Source: Acholeplasma sp. | Lineage (GTDB): Bacteria; Bacillota_I; Bacilli_A; Acholeplasmatales; Acholeplasmataceae | Direction of reading: 5' to 3' | NCBI GenBank assembly: GCA_012838065.1 | Contig: DUPY01000045.1 | Coordinates: 1 to 64,000 of the forward strand | Length of the DNA: 64,000 bases | In this document: positions 15,457 to 24,849 of the stretch, piece by piece | How positions within the stretch are numbered: the stretch's first letter is position 1 | How the letters are laid out: the number at the start of each line of letters is the position of its first letter | The notes under the pieces: model-generated | Seen by the model: the letters and a program-made list of their open reading frames with translations, nothing else | Database searches by the model: none | Told to the model about the DNA's origin: nothing | Program-made: the position numbers and the translations under genes

Positions 15457-16063
15457 TCTTGATTTTTTTAACGCAATTCTTAAAGCGGATTATGAAAAAC
15501 ATGTTAAACAATTTAATGAATCCACTTACAAAGAACATCAAGTTGTTTTTGTAGGTGATTCATTAATTGCATATATGGATACAAAAAAGTTTCTTAAAAC
15601 AAATATCATCAATATGGGTATACCAGGGGATACATCAGTAGGTGTAATCAAACGATTAGACCAAATCGTTCGTATACAGCCAAGCAAAGTACTTATTAAC
15701 ATTGGTTCAAACGATCTAGTTTTATTTAAAAGTCACCCTGATGAAATTGTAGAAAATATAAAAAATATTGTAAATTACCTATCGACTTATGTATTTGATG
15801 TTAAAATATACGTAACACTTGTTACACCTGTGTTAAAAGATGATGTTATTTCAAATCATTTATATATTCAAAATCGTACAAACGATAGGATTGAAGCGAT
15901 CAATGAGTCCTTAAAGAAAACAAATCTTGAGCTTGTTGACACACATAGGTTATGGTTAAACGGCTCACTTAATAAAGCATATTCGACCGATGGCATACAT
16001 TTAAATGAAGTAGGCTATCGTGTATATATAGAAAGCATCAAACAAGCATTAAAAATAGATTAA
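15446..16063 (+). CDS. SGNH/GDSL-family hydrolase
   Basis: A 205-aa esterase-type hydrolase of the SGNH superfamily. Block I is [11 protein letters not shown] with the nucleophile Ser, block II Gly is in NMGIPGDTS, block III is IGSNDLVLF and block V is [10 protein letters not shown], supplying Asp and His. There is no signal peptide, so it is cytosolic. Substrates of this branch are lipids, acetylated sugars or acyl groups and cannot be assigned. ATG at 15446 was chosen over the TTG at 15443; it overlaps uvrB by 11 bases, so translation is coupled. The following DegV fatty-acid-binding protein makes a lipid-linked role plausible but unproven. Confidence 0.85.
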   Translation: MKNNLDFFNAILKADYEKHVKQFNESTYKEHQVVFVGDSLIAYMDTKKFLKTNIINMGIPGDTSVGVIKRLDQIVRIQPSKVLINIGSNDLVLFKSHPDEIVENIKNIVNYLSTYVFDVKIYVTLVTPVLKDDVISNHLYIQNRTNDRIEAINESLKKTNLELVDTHRLWLNGSLNKAYSTDGIHLNEVGYRVYIESIKQALKID

Positions 16064-16082
16064 GAAAATAAAGAGGGAAAAA

Positions 16083-16955
16083 ATGAGCAATAAATTTGTA
16101 ATTGTCAGTGACTCAACAACGGATTTACCCGTAGAACTAGCGAATGAAATCGAACTAGTAGTTATTCCACTAAGTGTTCACATTGGTGATAAAACATATG
16201 TGAACTATTTAGATGAGCGAGAAATTAAGACAAAAGATTTTTACGACCAAGTGATGAATGGTGCACTTCCAACAACAAGTCAGGTCAATCCAACAGATTA
16301 TGAAGATACATTGAAACCGATTTTAGATGCAGGAAATGACGTTTTAATTTTATCTTTCTCAAGTGCACTAAGTGGCACATATAACAGCGGTAGAATTGCC
16401 GTAGAAACATTGAAGGCTGAATACCCAGATCGAAAAATTGAAATTATAGATACCAAATCAGCTTCACTTGGTGAAGGCTTACTCGTTTACTTAGCAGGAT
16501 TAGAACGCAAACAAGGTAAAACGTTTGAAGAAGTTCATCAATTTGTTTTAGATACGTATATGCATATTGGTCATTGGTTTACAGTAAACGATATCAATCA
16601 CTTAAGACGCGGTGGTAGAATTTCAGCAATGTCAAGTGTTGTTGCGAATTTGTTAAACATTAAACCCGTTATGCATGCAAACGAAGAAGGAAAACTTGTT
16701 GCACGTTCGAAAGCGGTAGGTCGTAAAAAAGCGATTCGTTCACTTGTTGATCGAGTAAAGGAAACAGCATTGGATGTTGAACAAACCGTATTTATTGGCC
16801 ATGGAGATGACTTAGAAAGTGCGGAAATGTTAAAAACAGAATTAGAAAAAGTATTAAATATTAAAAAGCTTGTTATTCACTATATTGGACCAGTAATTGG
16901 TGCACATACAGGACAAGGAGTACTTGCAGTATTTTTCCTAGCAAAACATAGATAA
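16083..16955 (+). CDS. DegV family fatty-acid-binding protein (FakB-like)
   Basis: A 290-aa two-domain EDD-fold protein. FakB proteins hold a fatty acid while the kinase FakA phosphorylates it for phospholipid synthesis. Typical segments are VSDSTTDLPVELA at the N-terminus, LPTTSQVNPTDY, LSFSSALSGTYNSG (which holds the fatty-acid carboxylate), INHLRRGGRIS and the C-terminal HTGQGVLAVFF. Family length. Acholeplasmas take up fatty acids, so the role fits, but the partner kinase is not in this window. AGAGGG lies before the start. Third gene of the uvrB operon. Confidence 0.93.
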   Translation: MSNKFVIVSDSTTDLPVELANEIELVVIPLSVHIGDKTYVNYLDEREIKTKDFYDQVMNGALPTTSQVNPTDYEDTLKPILDAGNDVLILSFSSALSGTYNSGRIAVETLKAEYPDRKIEIIDTKSASLGEGLLVYLAGLERKQGKTFEEVHQFVLDTYMHIGHWFTVNDINHLRRGGRISAMSSVVANLLNIKPVMHANEEGKLVARSKAVGRKKAIRSLVDRVKETALDVEQTVFIGHGDDLESAEMLKTELEKVLNIKKLVIHYIGPVIGAHTGQGVLAVFFLAKHR

Positions 16956-16968
16956 AGAAGGTTTTATA

Positions 16969-18201
16969 ATGGACGCAAAAGCGTATTATGATATTGGGCT
17001 GTCGTATTTTGGTCTAAACGTTGAAAAAAAAGATATAACAGCAGCAATCAAAAATTTTGAAACATCATTCACTTTAGGTTATAAAGATGCCGCCTATTTT
17101 TTAGGTCATATTTATCATTATGGTCATGGTGTGACTAAAAATTTTCAAAAAGCTCTAGATTATTATTTAAGAGGTTATCACTCAAAAAGCTATAAATGTG
17201 GGTTTGCCCTTGGTATTTTATTTGTCTCAGAATACAATAAAGCTGAAGAGGCATACATATACTTAGAAGCGTCATTTAAAGGGTTACAAGAAGAAGCTGA
17301 CCATGGCGATGTTGTTTCTATGCATTTAATGGGTGGACATTACTACTTAGGGTTTTATGCAAAACGAGATTTAACGTTAGCGCTTGATTATTTCGAAAAA
17401 GCATCTGCGCTTGGTTATGCGGAAAGTAGTTATATGTTAGGATTTTTATACGATAATCCAGAGGTAGGAATCATGGATTCCATAAAAGCACAAACATATT
17501 ATGAACTTTCAGCAAAACATGGTCACGCTGAAGCACTATACATATTAGGAGTACAAAAACTTAAAGACAATGAGTTTAAGGAAGGGTATCGCTATTTAGA
17601 AAGTGCAGCTAGCCAAAATCATATTGACGCGATGTTTATGCTAGCGTCTTATTTAGAAGTTTATGAAAAAACAAATACTGCAGAACGTTTAAAATGGTTA
17701 AAGATGGCGGCAAATCAAGGCCATGTTGAAGCGATGTTTAAACTTGGACAAGGCTATCACATAGGTACATTTGGAAATGTTGACATGGACGAGGCAGTAT
17801 CGTGGTATGAGAAAGCCGCAGTACATCGGGATAAAAACGCGCTTTATAATCTGGCGATGATTGAGCTTGCTAAAAATGATAAAGATATTCCAAGATTGCT
17901 TGATTTATTAGAATCTGCCGCAAAACTTGATCACCCACACGCCCAATATAATTTAGGTATCATGTATCAACGCGGTGAATATGTTAAAGAAAATAAAATA
18001 AAAGCATTTGAATTATTCAAACGCTCAGCAAATTTAGGCTTTGCCCATGCACAATACAACCTAGCAGTAATGTATTATAAAGGTGATGGTATTCCTATGA
18101 ATAAAGAACAAGGTCGTATATGGCCTGAAAAAGCAAGCGATCAAGGATTAGATATTGCAAGTCAATGGTTGTTGAAAATTATTGAGGCGGAAAACAAATA
18201 A
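16969..18201 (+). CDS. Sel1-like repeat protein
   Basis: A 410-aa protein built almost entirely of Sel1-type TPR repeats of about 36 residues. At least nine can be followed by recurring A...LG..Y..G.....A...Y..A segments such as AAYFLGHIYHYGHGVTKNF, AQYNLGIMYQRGEYVKENK and AQYNLAVMYYKGDGIPMNK. It forms an alpha-solenoid that would act as a protein-protein scaffold. There is no signal peptide or membrane segment, so it is cytosolic. The partner is unknown. It is the last gene of the uvrB operon, 13 bases after degV, and is followed by a terminator. Confidence 0.9.
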   Translation: MDAKAYYDIGLSYFGLNVEKKDITAAIKNFETSFTLGYKDAAYFLGHIYHYGHGVTKNFQKALDYYLRGYHSKSYKCGFALGILFVSEYNKAEEAYIYLEASFKGLQEEADHGDVVSMHLMGGHYYLGFYAKRDLTLALDYFEKASALGYAESSYMLGFLYDNPEVGIMDSIKAQTYYELSAKHGHAEALYILGVQKLKDNEFKEGYRYLESAASQNHIDAMFMLASYLEVYEKTNTAERLKWLKMAANQGHVEAMFKLGQGYHIGTFGNVDMDEAVSWYEKAAVHRDKNALYNLAMIELAKNDKDIPRLLDLLESAAKLDHPHAQYNLGIMYQRGEYVKENKIKAFELFKRSANLGFAHAQYNLAVMYYKGDGIPMNKEQGRIWPEKASDQGLDIASQWLLKIIEAENK

Positions 18202-18204
18202 TCG

Positions 18205-18229
18205 AAAGGCACAAAAGGTGCCTTTTTTT
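18205..18229 (+). terminator. intrinsic terminator of the uvrB operon
   Basis: An 8-bp stem (AAAGGCAC with GTGCCTTT) followed by T7. Confidence 0.9.
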
Positions 18230-18260
18230 ATTTTTTGTATAAGACAAACCTTAGTCCTTG

Positions 18261-18269
18261 TGATACAAT
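18261..18269 (+). promoter_or_regulatory. extended -10 promoter of the DUF4886 gene
   Basis: TGATACAAT (TGN-TACAAT), with only a weak AAGACA at the -35 position. AGAGGTGG follows before the start. Confidence 0.5.
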
Positions 18270-18290
18270 TTTTAGTATAGAGGTGGCAAC

Positions 18291-19079
18291 ATGGGAAAAA
18301 AGATATTTAAATTACTAGCAATAGGAAACAGCTTTAGCGTCGATGCGTTAGAGCATTTTTACAAAGTACTCAAGTCCGCAGGATATGAGGACATTGTCCT
18401 TGGCAATATGTTTATTGGTGGCGCACCACTTACGCGTCATTTAGATAACATCTTATCAAATGAACCAAACTATGAATATTGGAAAAACGACAACGATGAA
18501 TGGGTAATTACACCAGAATATCGACTTATTGATAGCATTAAAGATGAATCATGGGATTTTATCACTTATCAACAAGCGAGTGCTTATAGTGGTGAAAAAG
18601 AAACGTATGATACACTTTATATTTTACATGAAGAAGTAAAAAAATATGTTCAAAATAAAGATGTTAAGTATGGATGGCATATGACTTGGGCATATGAACA
18701 AAGGGAAGATGCGCATCCAGAGTTTTATAAATATAACTATAATCAACAAACAATGTATCAAGCGATTACTAATGCTGTTAAAGAAAAAATAACGGGGTTT
18801 AAAGATATTTCATATATGATCCCAAATGGTACAACGATTCAGAATATACGTACAAGCTTCGTTGGCGATAACTTAACTCGTGACGGGTTCCATTTAAGTT
18901 TAGATTTAGGTCGATATGCAGCAAGTTTATCATTTTTCAAAGTGCTTACAGAATTAAATTTAGATCTTGTATCATATAAACCAGATACACTAACAAAAGA
19001 ACAAGTGAATATCGTAAAAAAAGCGGTAGAGGCTGCAGTAAATCATCCATTTGAAATTACGGACATGAAAAAAGAGTAG
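18291..19079 (+). CDS. DUF4886 (SGNH-like) domain protein
   Basis: A 262-aa protein matching DUF4886, a branch of the SGNH hydrolase superfamily. It has KLLAIGNSFSVDALE at the N-terminus (nucleophile Ser in GNSFS), NMFIGGAPLTRHL, FITYQQASAYSG, and DGFHLSLDLGRYAA near the end (Asp/His pair). It lacks a signal peptide although relatives are often secreted. The substrate is unknown; carbohydrate ester hydrolysis is a reasonable guess. It stands alone between a promoter and a shared terminator, convergent with pepT. Confidence 0.82.
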   Translation: MGKKIFKLLAIGNSFSVDALEHFYKVLKSAGYEDIVLGNMFIGGAPLTRHLDNILSNEPNYEYWKNDNDEWVITPEYRLIDSIKDESWDFITYQQASAYSGEKETYDTLYILHEEVKKYVQNKDVKYGWHMTWAYEQREDAHPEFYKYNYNQQTMYQAITNAVKEKITGFKDISYMIPNGTTIQNIRTSFVGDNLTRDGFHLSLDLGRYAASLSFFKVLTELNLDLVSYKPDTLTKEQVNIVKKAVEAAVNHPFEITDMKKE

Positions 19080-19100
19080 GAATTTCCTACTCTTTATTTT
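19071..19100. terminator. bidirectional terminator
   Basis: A 10-bp stem (AAAGAGTAGG with CCTACTCTTT), containing the stop codon of the DUF4886 gene, with T-rich sequence on the plus side. It serves pepT on the other strand too. Confidence 0.88.
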
Positions 19101-20317
19101 TAGTTGTTAACGACAATTTTAGTAATTTCTTTTACAACTTCAAGCGCTTTTTCTGCTTGAGTCATTGAAGCAAATTCAAATCGACCGTGGAAGTTATATC
19201 CACCGGTACCTAAATTTGGACACATTAGTCCATCAAATGTAAGTCTAGCTCCGTCAGTACCCCCACGAATTGGTTCTGTATTTGGAACTAATCCAACATT
19301 CTTAATGGCTTCTTTGGCAATGTCAATCACATACATATGGTCTTTTAATATATCATACATGTTGAAGTAACTATCGGTAATCGTTAGTTCTACAGCATCA
19401 TAACCATACTTTGCGTTCATATAATTTTTGATTGAAACGAAGTCGTCTTTTTGTTTTAGGAATAAAGTCTTATCATGATTACGAATAATATAGTGCATGT
19501 GTGCTTCTTCAACAGCACCTTTTAAGTTTGATAAATGATTAAATCCCTCATAATTTTCGGTATATGCAGGATTTAAAAAAACAGGTAACATTTGATGAAA
19601 TTCAAATGCTAAGTGTAAGGCGTTAATTAATTTTCCTTTAGCAGAACCCGGGTGAATACTTTTACCTATAAAACGAAGGTCAGCGCTTGCTGCATTAAAA
19701 TTTTCATATTCAATTCCGCCAACTTCACTACCATCTAATGTATAAGCGAAGTCTGCTTTAAAGAAATCATGATTAAAGTGATCAGCGCCTCGACCGATTT
19801 CTTCATCCGGTGTGAAACAAATGTAAATATCACCATGTTCATAATTTGGATTTTCAACAATGAAGTTTGCAAATTCCATTATTATTGCGACACCAAGTTT
19901 ATCATCAGCACCAAGCAACGTATGACCATCGGTTACAATTAAATCTTCACCGATGACACGATTTAATACATTAAAAGTGCTTGGTTCCATACTTAAGTGA
20001 TCATTTAGTTTAATAGTATCGCCTTGATAGTTCTTAATTATGCGTGGATTGACATTCGCACCAGGTGCATCAAAAGATGTATCAACATGAGCGATAAATC
20101 CAATTGATTTCACTTGTTTATTTGTGTTTCCTGGTATTTTAGTGTATGTGTAACCCAAATCATCCATAAAGGCGTTAAGCCCCATAGCATTTAACTCATC
20201 AACAAGCAATCGACTTAAGTTTTTTTGTTTTTCAGTCGAAGGAGTTGTCGGGCTATTTGGATCAGACTGTGTATCAATTTTTACATATCTTATAAAACGT
20301 TCTGTTAATCTATTCAT
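19100..20317 (-). CDS. pepT: peptidase T (tripeptide aminopeptidase)
   Basis: A cytosolic two-zinc aminopeptidase of family M20B (405 aa) that removes the N-terminal residue of tripeptides. Metal and catalytic motifs are in place: FIAHVDTS (zinc His and catalytic Asp), LLGADDKLG (bridging Asp), TPDEEIGRGAD (catalytic Glu), TLDGSE (zinc Asp) and NLGTGGYNFHG (zinc His). The lid domain carries the PepT-specific FIGKSIHPGSAKG. Full length, starting MNRLTERFIRYVKIDTQS as in known PepT. AAGAAGG precedes the ATG. Monocistronic. Peptide catabolism fits an organism that imports peptides. Confidence 0.97.
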   Translation of the reverse strand: MNRLTERFIRYVKIDTQSDPNSPTTPSTEKQKNLSRLLVDELNAMGLNAFMDDLGYTYTKIPGNTNKQVKSIGFIAHVDTSFDAPGANVNPRIIKNYQGDTIKLNDHLSMEPSTFNVLNRVIGEDLIVTDGHTLLGADDKLGVAIIMEFANFIVENPNYEHGDIYICFTPDEEIGRGADHFNHDFFKADFAYTLDGSEVGGIEYENFNAASADLRFIGKSIHPGSAKGKLINALHLAFEFHQMLPVFLNPAYTENYEGFNHLSNLKGAVEEAHMHYIIRNHDKTLFLKQKDDFVSIKNYMNAKYGYDAVELTITDSYFNMYDILKDHMYVIDIAKEAIKNVGLVPNTEPIRGGTDGARLTFDGLMCPNLGTGGYNFHGRFEFASMTQAEKALEVVKEITKIVVNN

Positions 20318-20517
20318 AAAAAAACCTTCTTTCTTAGTAATAATTATAGCCTAAATCATCCTTTTTTTGAAGTGTTTTGTAAAATTAAGTATAAAATGAA
20401 TAAAAAAGATTGCATTTAAATAAAAAATCAATATAATTAAATATAAAGTTAAAAAAATTAATTTTGAAATCAATAAAATTTAAAAATATCAAAAATCATT
20501 TAAAAAGAGGTGTTCAA

Positions 20518-20916
20518 ATGAAAACTAATAAACTAATTACTCGTTGCCCAATTACTAACGAAGAATTAATCGTAAAAAAATTATATTCACCAAGTGCGAA
20601 TATTACAATTGAAGGTGATTTCCATTTATCTAAGTATAATTATTTGGATGATGAACTTCTATACTTTATGGAAATATTTATTAAAAATCGCGGAAATATT
20701 AAAGCTGTTGAAAAAGAAATGAGCATCAGTTATCCAACTGTTAAAAAAATGTTAGATGATTTAATAATCAATTTAGGGTATAACCCCGAAGATGAAGATG
20801 AAGAGCCAGCTAAACCAACTCGTAAAGATATTTTATCTAAAGTGGAAAAAGGTTTAATGAGTTTAGAAGAAGCTATGAAAAAAATCGAAGAACTTGGTGA
20901 AAAATATGGATTATAA
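20518..20916 (+). CDS. DUF2089 family protein
   Basis: A 132-aa protein. The DUF2089 part comprises RCPITNEELIVKKLYSPSAN, a beta hairpin, DDELLYFMEIFIKNRGNIKAVE and a helix-turn-helix-like MSISYPTVKKMLDDLI. A highly acidic linker (EDEDEEP) joins it to a SHOCT-like C-terminus (DILSKVEKGLMSLEEAMKKIEEL). Similar proteins sit in yvlB-like envelope-stress operons of Bacillota and may be transcriptional regulators; that is family background, not proof. The start at 20518 was chosen for its AGAGGTG site; a TTG 18 codons upstream has none. First gene of an operon running to 27537. Confidence 0.75.
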   Translation: MKTNKLITRCPITNEELIVKKLYSPSANITIEGDFHLSKYNYLDDELLYFMEIFIKNRGNIKAVEKEMSISYPTVKKMLDDLIINLGYNPEDEDEEPAKPTRKDILSKVEKGLMSLEEAMKKIEELGEKYGL

Positions 20917-21283
20917 AAATAAACGCATGAAAATTCTTGATTTATTAGCTAAAGGCGAATTATCAATTGATGAAGCTGAAGTTATTTTGGATGCTTTAGA
21001 TCAAAAAGAGAAAAAAACATCAGTAGAAATGAATCCATCAAAAAAACAGTTTAAAATGTTAAAAATATTTATCGCAAGTAACGATAGAGAGAAAGTTAAT
21101 TTGTCGATACCACTAGATTTTGTTCGACTATTAAGAAATAAAAAATTTAGTGCAGTTATTAAAAACTCAAACACTGAAATTGATGTTGAAGAAATTATCA
21201 ATTTAGCTCAATCAGGTGTGATGGGTGAGCTTGTGAACATTGAAACACCTAATGGTGATATTGTTAGAATAACAATTGAATGA
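20906..21283 (+). CDS. YvlB/SHOCT-like small protein
   Basis: A 125-aa protein beginning with a SHOCT-like helix pair (KRMKILDLLAKGELSIDEAEVILDAL) that resembles the C-terminus of the preceding protein. A lysine-rich linker and a C-terminal alpha/beta region (FKMLKIFIASNDREKVNLSI) follow. The ATG at 20906 overlaps the DUF2089 gene by 11 bases, so the two are translationally coupled and the shared helix pair may let them interact. No signal peptide or membrane helix. Its function is unknown; an accessory or antagonist of the DUF2089 regulator is the simplest guess. The gene ends in TGA. Confidence 0.6.
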   Translation: MDYKNKRMKILDLLAKGELSIDEAEVILDALDQKEKKTSVEMNPSKKQFKMLKIFIASNDREKVNLSIPLDFVRLLRNKKFSAVIKNSNTEIDVEEIINLAQSGVMGELVNIETPNGDIVRITIE

Positions 21284-21305
21284 CATAAAAGGAGAAAAAG
21301 ACATC

Positions 21306-23063
21306 ATGATATTTAGAAGGCATTTTACAAAGTATTATTTTAAATACTTGTGGGCTTTTTTAATTGGTATAGCAGTATTAGTTTTAATCGATTATATTCA
21401 ATTATTAATTCCAGAATCGGTAGGACTTATTATTGATGAACTCGATAAAGACACAATTAATCGAGCATTAATGGTAGAAAAAATAACACATATAATTTAT
21501 ATTACACTTATTATCGTATTCGGTCGCTTTCTATGGCGTGTAGCCATATTTGGAACATCAAGAAGAATTGAGTATGAAATAAGAAACAAAATGTTCTTAC
21601 ATGCAACAAGACTACCTCAATCTTTCTATAGCCAAGAAAAAGTTGGTGGTCTAATGACATATTTCATTAATGATCTTGAAGCATTGAGAATGGCATATGG
21701 TCCAGGAATTTTGATGTTAATTGATGGACTTGTGCTAGGCGGTCTTGCTGTATATAAAATGTTTAGTTTACAAAAAACCTTGACATATTATGCAGCGATA
21801 CCAATGGTCTTATTAATTATCGTAATGGTCTTAACAGGACGCATCATGCAAATGAAGTATAAAGCAAGACAAGGTGCATTTGAAAGTTTGAGTGATTTTA
21901 CACAAGAAAACTTTTCGGGTATTACAGTTATTAAAGCTTATGTACGTGAAATTAAAGAAGCAATGTTCTTTAGAAAGAAAAATTTAGAATTATACGATAA
22001 AGACTTAAATTTCGTTAAAACAATGATTTTGGTTCAAATTTCAATTTCGATCGCGATTAATGCTGTAATCTTAGTTATTATTGGTTATGGTGGATATGCC
22101 GTACTTTATAGTGGTTTATCCATTGGTGATTTAACAGCTTACTTAAGTTACTTTTTCACACTTATTTGGCCTACAATGGCTCTTGCTCAATTTATTTCAA
22201 TTCATAACCAAGCGAAAGCTAGTTCAAAGAGAATTGGTGCATTTTTAGATGAAAAAGTAACGGTAACGGATGAACTAGACAGCATTTCAGTATCAAAATT
22301 AAGACCAAGAATTCGAGCAAACAATTTAACGTTTAAATATCCAGACGGTGATAAACCGGTGTTGAAAAATGTGAACTTTGAAATCAATGAAGGTGAAATG
22401 GTTGGTATTTTAGGTAGAACTGGAAGCGGAAAGAGTAGCCTTGTTGACCTCTTGTTGCGTATATACAATTTAGATCGTGACATGTTATTCATTGATGAAT
22501 ATGATATTATGAAATTAAAAATTAAAGAAGTTCGCGATTTAATTGGCTATGTTCCACAAGATAATTTCCTATTTTCAGACACAATCTATAATAATATCGG
22601 GTTTTCACATGATATCGTTGATAAAGAAGTTGTACATGATTCAGCAAAGCTTGCGGATGTGTATGATAACATTATGGACTTTAGTGACCAATTTGACACC
22701 GTATTAGGTGAGCGAGGAACAACCGTATCCGGAGGGCAAAAACAAAGAATAAGTATTGCAAGAGCACTTGCAAAAAATCCAGAAATATTAATTTTAGATG
22801 ACAGTGTTTCTGCAGTTGATACAAAAACCGAAGAAGCGATTATTAAAAATTTACATAAGGTTAGAAAAGGTAAAACAACCATTTTTATCGCTCACAGAAT
22901 TTCAACCGTTAAACGGATGGATAAAATTATTTTATTAGACCAAGGTGAAATCGTAGCTATTGGTAACCACAAAACATTATTAAAGACATCACCTCTTTAC
23001 CAAGACATGGTGAAACGTCAAGAACTTGAAAGCATGGTGAAAGGAGAGGAAGTTCATGCGTGA
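21306..23063 (+). CDS. heterodimeric ABC exporter subunit, degenerate-site half
   Basis: A 585-aa exporter half-transporter (YheI/BmrC-like): six transmembrane helices (about 15-310) plus a nucleotide-binding domain. Walker A is GRTGSGKSS (370-378) and the signature is a good VSGGQKQ. Walker B ends in DD (D498-D499), so the catalytic Glu is replaced by Asp. Paired with the next protein, this gives one working and one degenerate ATP site, as in known heterodimeric exporters. The start at 21306 was chosen for AAAGGAG; ten upstream codons lack one. The cargo is unknown: drugs, lipids or peptides are all possible, and TldD/TldE downstream makes peptides worth considering. Confidence 0.9.
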   Translation: MIFRRHFTKYYFKYLWAFLIGIAVLVLIDYIQLLIPESVGLIIDELDKDTINRALMVEKITHIIYITLIIVFGRFLWRVAIFGTSRRIEYEIRNKMFLHATRLPQSFYSQEKVGGLMTYFINDLEALRMAYGPGILMLIDGLVLGGLAVYKMFSLQKTLTYYAAIPMVLLIIVMVLTGRIMQMKYKARQGAFESLSDFTQENFSGITVIKAYVREIKEAMFFRKKNLELYDKDLNFVKTMILVQISISIAINAVILVIIGYGGYAVLYSGLSIGDLTAYLSYFFTLIWPTMALAQFISIHNQAKASSKRIGAFLDEKVTVTDELDSISVSKLRPRIRANNLTFKYPDGDKPVLKNVNFEINEGEMVGILGRTGSGKSSLVDLLLRIYNLDRDMLFIDEYDIMKLKIKEVRDLIGYVPQDNFLFSDTIYNNIGFSHDIVDKEVVHDSAKLADVYDNIMDFSDQFDTVLGERGTTVSGGQKQRISIARALAKNPEILILDDSVSAVDTKTEEAIIKNLHKVRKGKTTIFIAHRISTVKRMDKIILLDQGEIVAIGNHKTLLKTSPLYQDMVKRQELESMVKGEEVHA

Positions 23064-24849
23064 TTTTAACGAACAGAACATTGAAGTAAGTGATTCGAAA
23101 ATTATTGGTCGCTTATTAACATTTATTAAACCACATAAAAAACGTTTTATTATTGCAATGATTCTTATGTTGCTTTCACTAGGTACCGAACTTGTTATTC
23201 CATCAGCGATGGGATACCTTCTCGATATTTTAAGAAAAAACGAAGCACCTGATGTCATACTTAAAGAAGTTATTTTCTTAACGTTGTTATTTGCGATATT
23301 TATCGCATTTACATTTGTAGTTGTCTATTTACAAAGTATATTTTTACAAAAAATTGGATTAAATATCGTTGTAACCTTACGAGATAAAGTCTTTCAACAC
23401 ATTGAAAAATTAGCAATTGGACAAATTAATCAAATTCCGGTTGGTAAACTTGTTACGCGTGTAACAAATGATACAAATAGTATTAGTCAAATGTATACGG
23501 ATGTAGCGATTAACTTTATACGTAATATTTTATATGTTATCGGTATTTATATTATCTTATGGTTTAGCAGTCCAAAAATGACACTGTATTTAACAATTAC
23601 ATTGCCGCTTGTATTCTTATCATCCATTTTATTTAGAAACATTAGTAGAAAATCATATCGCAGAGTTCGTTCAAATGTTAGCGAGATCAATGCGTTTTTA
23701 TCTGAAAACTTATCAGGGATGAAAGTAACACAAATATTTAATCAAGAAGAAAAGGTAAATCGAATTTTTGAAGAACGCAACCGTAATTTAAGAAAAAGTC
23801 ATTTCCGTGAAATCTTAGTTTTTGGTATTTACAGACCAACAATTTATATGATCGCTATGGCTGGTGCAATTATTGTATTATTTACGGGTATAGATGAAGT
23901 TATTGCTGGCGTACTAACAGCAGGTTCACTATATTCATACTATTTATATACACAAAACTTCTTTGAACCAATTCAACAAATGACAGAACAGTTTAATACG
24001 TTACAAAATGCACTTGCAAGTAGCGAAAAAGTCTTTGATGTTCTAGATACAGTTCCAGAAATTGTCGATAGTGAAGATGCTATTGAATTAGAGTCATTTA
24101 GTGGAAGAATTGAATTTAAAGATGTATGGTTTTCTTATATACCAGGCGAATGGGTATTAAAAGGTGTAAGTTTTACGGTGAATCCTAACGAAACTGTCGC
24201 ATTCGTTGGTGCAACAGGTAGTGGTAAATCAACGATTTTATCACTTGTTGTAAGAAATTATGATATACAAAAAGGTCAAATTTTGATTGATGGTATTGAT
24301 ATAAAAAATATTAAAATATCTTCACTTAGAAAACATATTGGTCAAATGATGCAAGACGTCTTCTTATTTAGTGGTACAATTCTCGATAATATTACATTAA
24401 AAGATGATAGTATTACGCGAGAAGAAGCTATCGAAGCGGCAAAATATGTTGGAGCTGACCAATTTATCGAAAGTCTTCCAGATAGTTACGATCACGTTGT
24501 TTTAGAACGTGGAAACAACTTTTCAAGTGGGCAACGCCAGTTAATTTCATTCGCTCGTGCATTAACATACAAACCAAGCTTAATGATTTTAGATGAAGCA
24601 ACAGCAAACATCGATAGTGAAACAGAAAGTATTATTCAAGAATCATTAAATCGTATTATGAACATTCAAACCATGATCATTGTTGCCCATAGATTATCAA
24701 CCATTCAACATGCTGACAAAATCATACTTATGCAACAAGGTGAAATTAAAGAAATGGGTACACATCAAGAGTTATTAAGTAAAAAGAGTTTATATTATTA
24801 CCTTTATGAGTTACAATATGAAGAAAAGGAGAAAGGTGAAAATGATTAA
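23056..24849 (+). CDS. heterodimeric ABC exporter subunit, catalytic half
   Basis: A 597-aa partner of the preceding exporter (YheH/BmrD-like) with six membrane helices and a nucleotide-binding domain. Walker A is GATGSGKST (385-393) and Walker B ends DE (E514, the catalytic Glu). Its own signature is the deviant FSSGQRQ, which would face the degenerate site. The reciprocal defects in the two subunits mark them as obligate partners. The gene overlaps the first subunit by 8 bases and has GGAGAGG upstream. Confidence 0.92.
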   Translation: MRDFNEQNIEVSDSKIIGRLLTFIKPHKKRFIIAMILMLLSLGTELVIPSAMGYLLDILRKNEAPDVILKEVIFLTLLFAIFIAFTFVVVYLQSIFLQKIGLNIVVTLRDKVFQHIEKLAIGQINQIPVGKLVTRVTNDTNSISQMYTDVAINFIRNILYVIGIYIILWFSSPKMTLYLTITLPLVFLSSILFRNISRKSYRRVRSNVSEINAFLSENLSGMKVTQIFNQEEKVNRIFEERNRNLRKSHFREILVFGIYRPTIYMIAMAGAIIVLFTGIDEVIAGVLTAGSLYSYYLYTQNFFEPIQQMTEQFNTLQNALASSEKVFDVLDTVPEIVDSEDAIELESFSGRIEFKDVWFSYIPGEWVLKGVSFTVNPNETVAFVGATGSGKSTILSLVVRNYDIQKGQILIDGIDIKNIKISSLRKHIGQMMQDVFLFSGTILDNITLKDDSITREEAIEAAKYVGADQFIESLPDSYDHVVLERGNNFSSGQRQLISFARALTYKPSLMILDEATANIDSETESIIQESLNRIMNIQTMIIVAHRLSTIQHADKIILMQQGEIKEMGTHQELLSKKSLYYYLYELQYEEKEKGEND

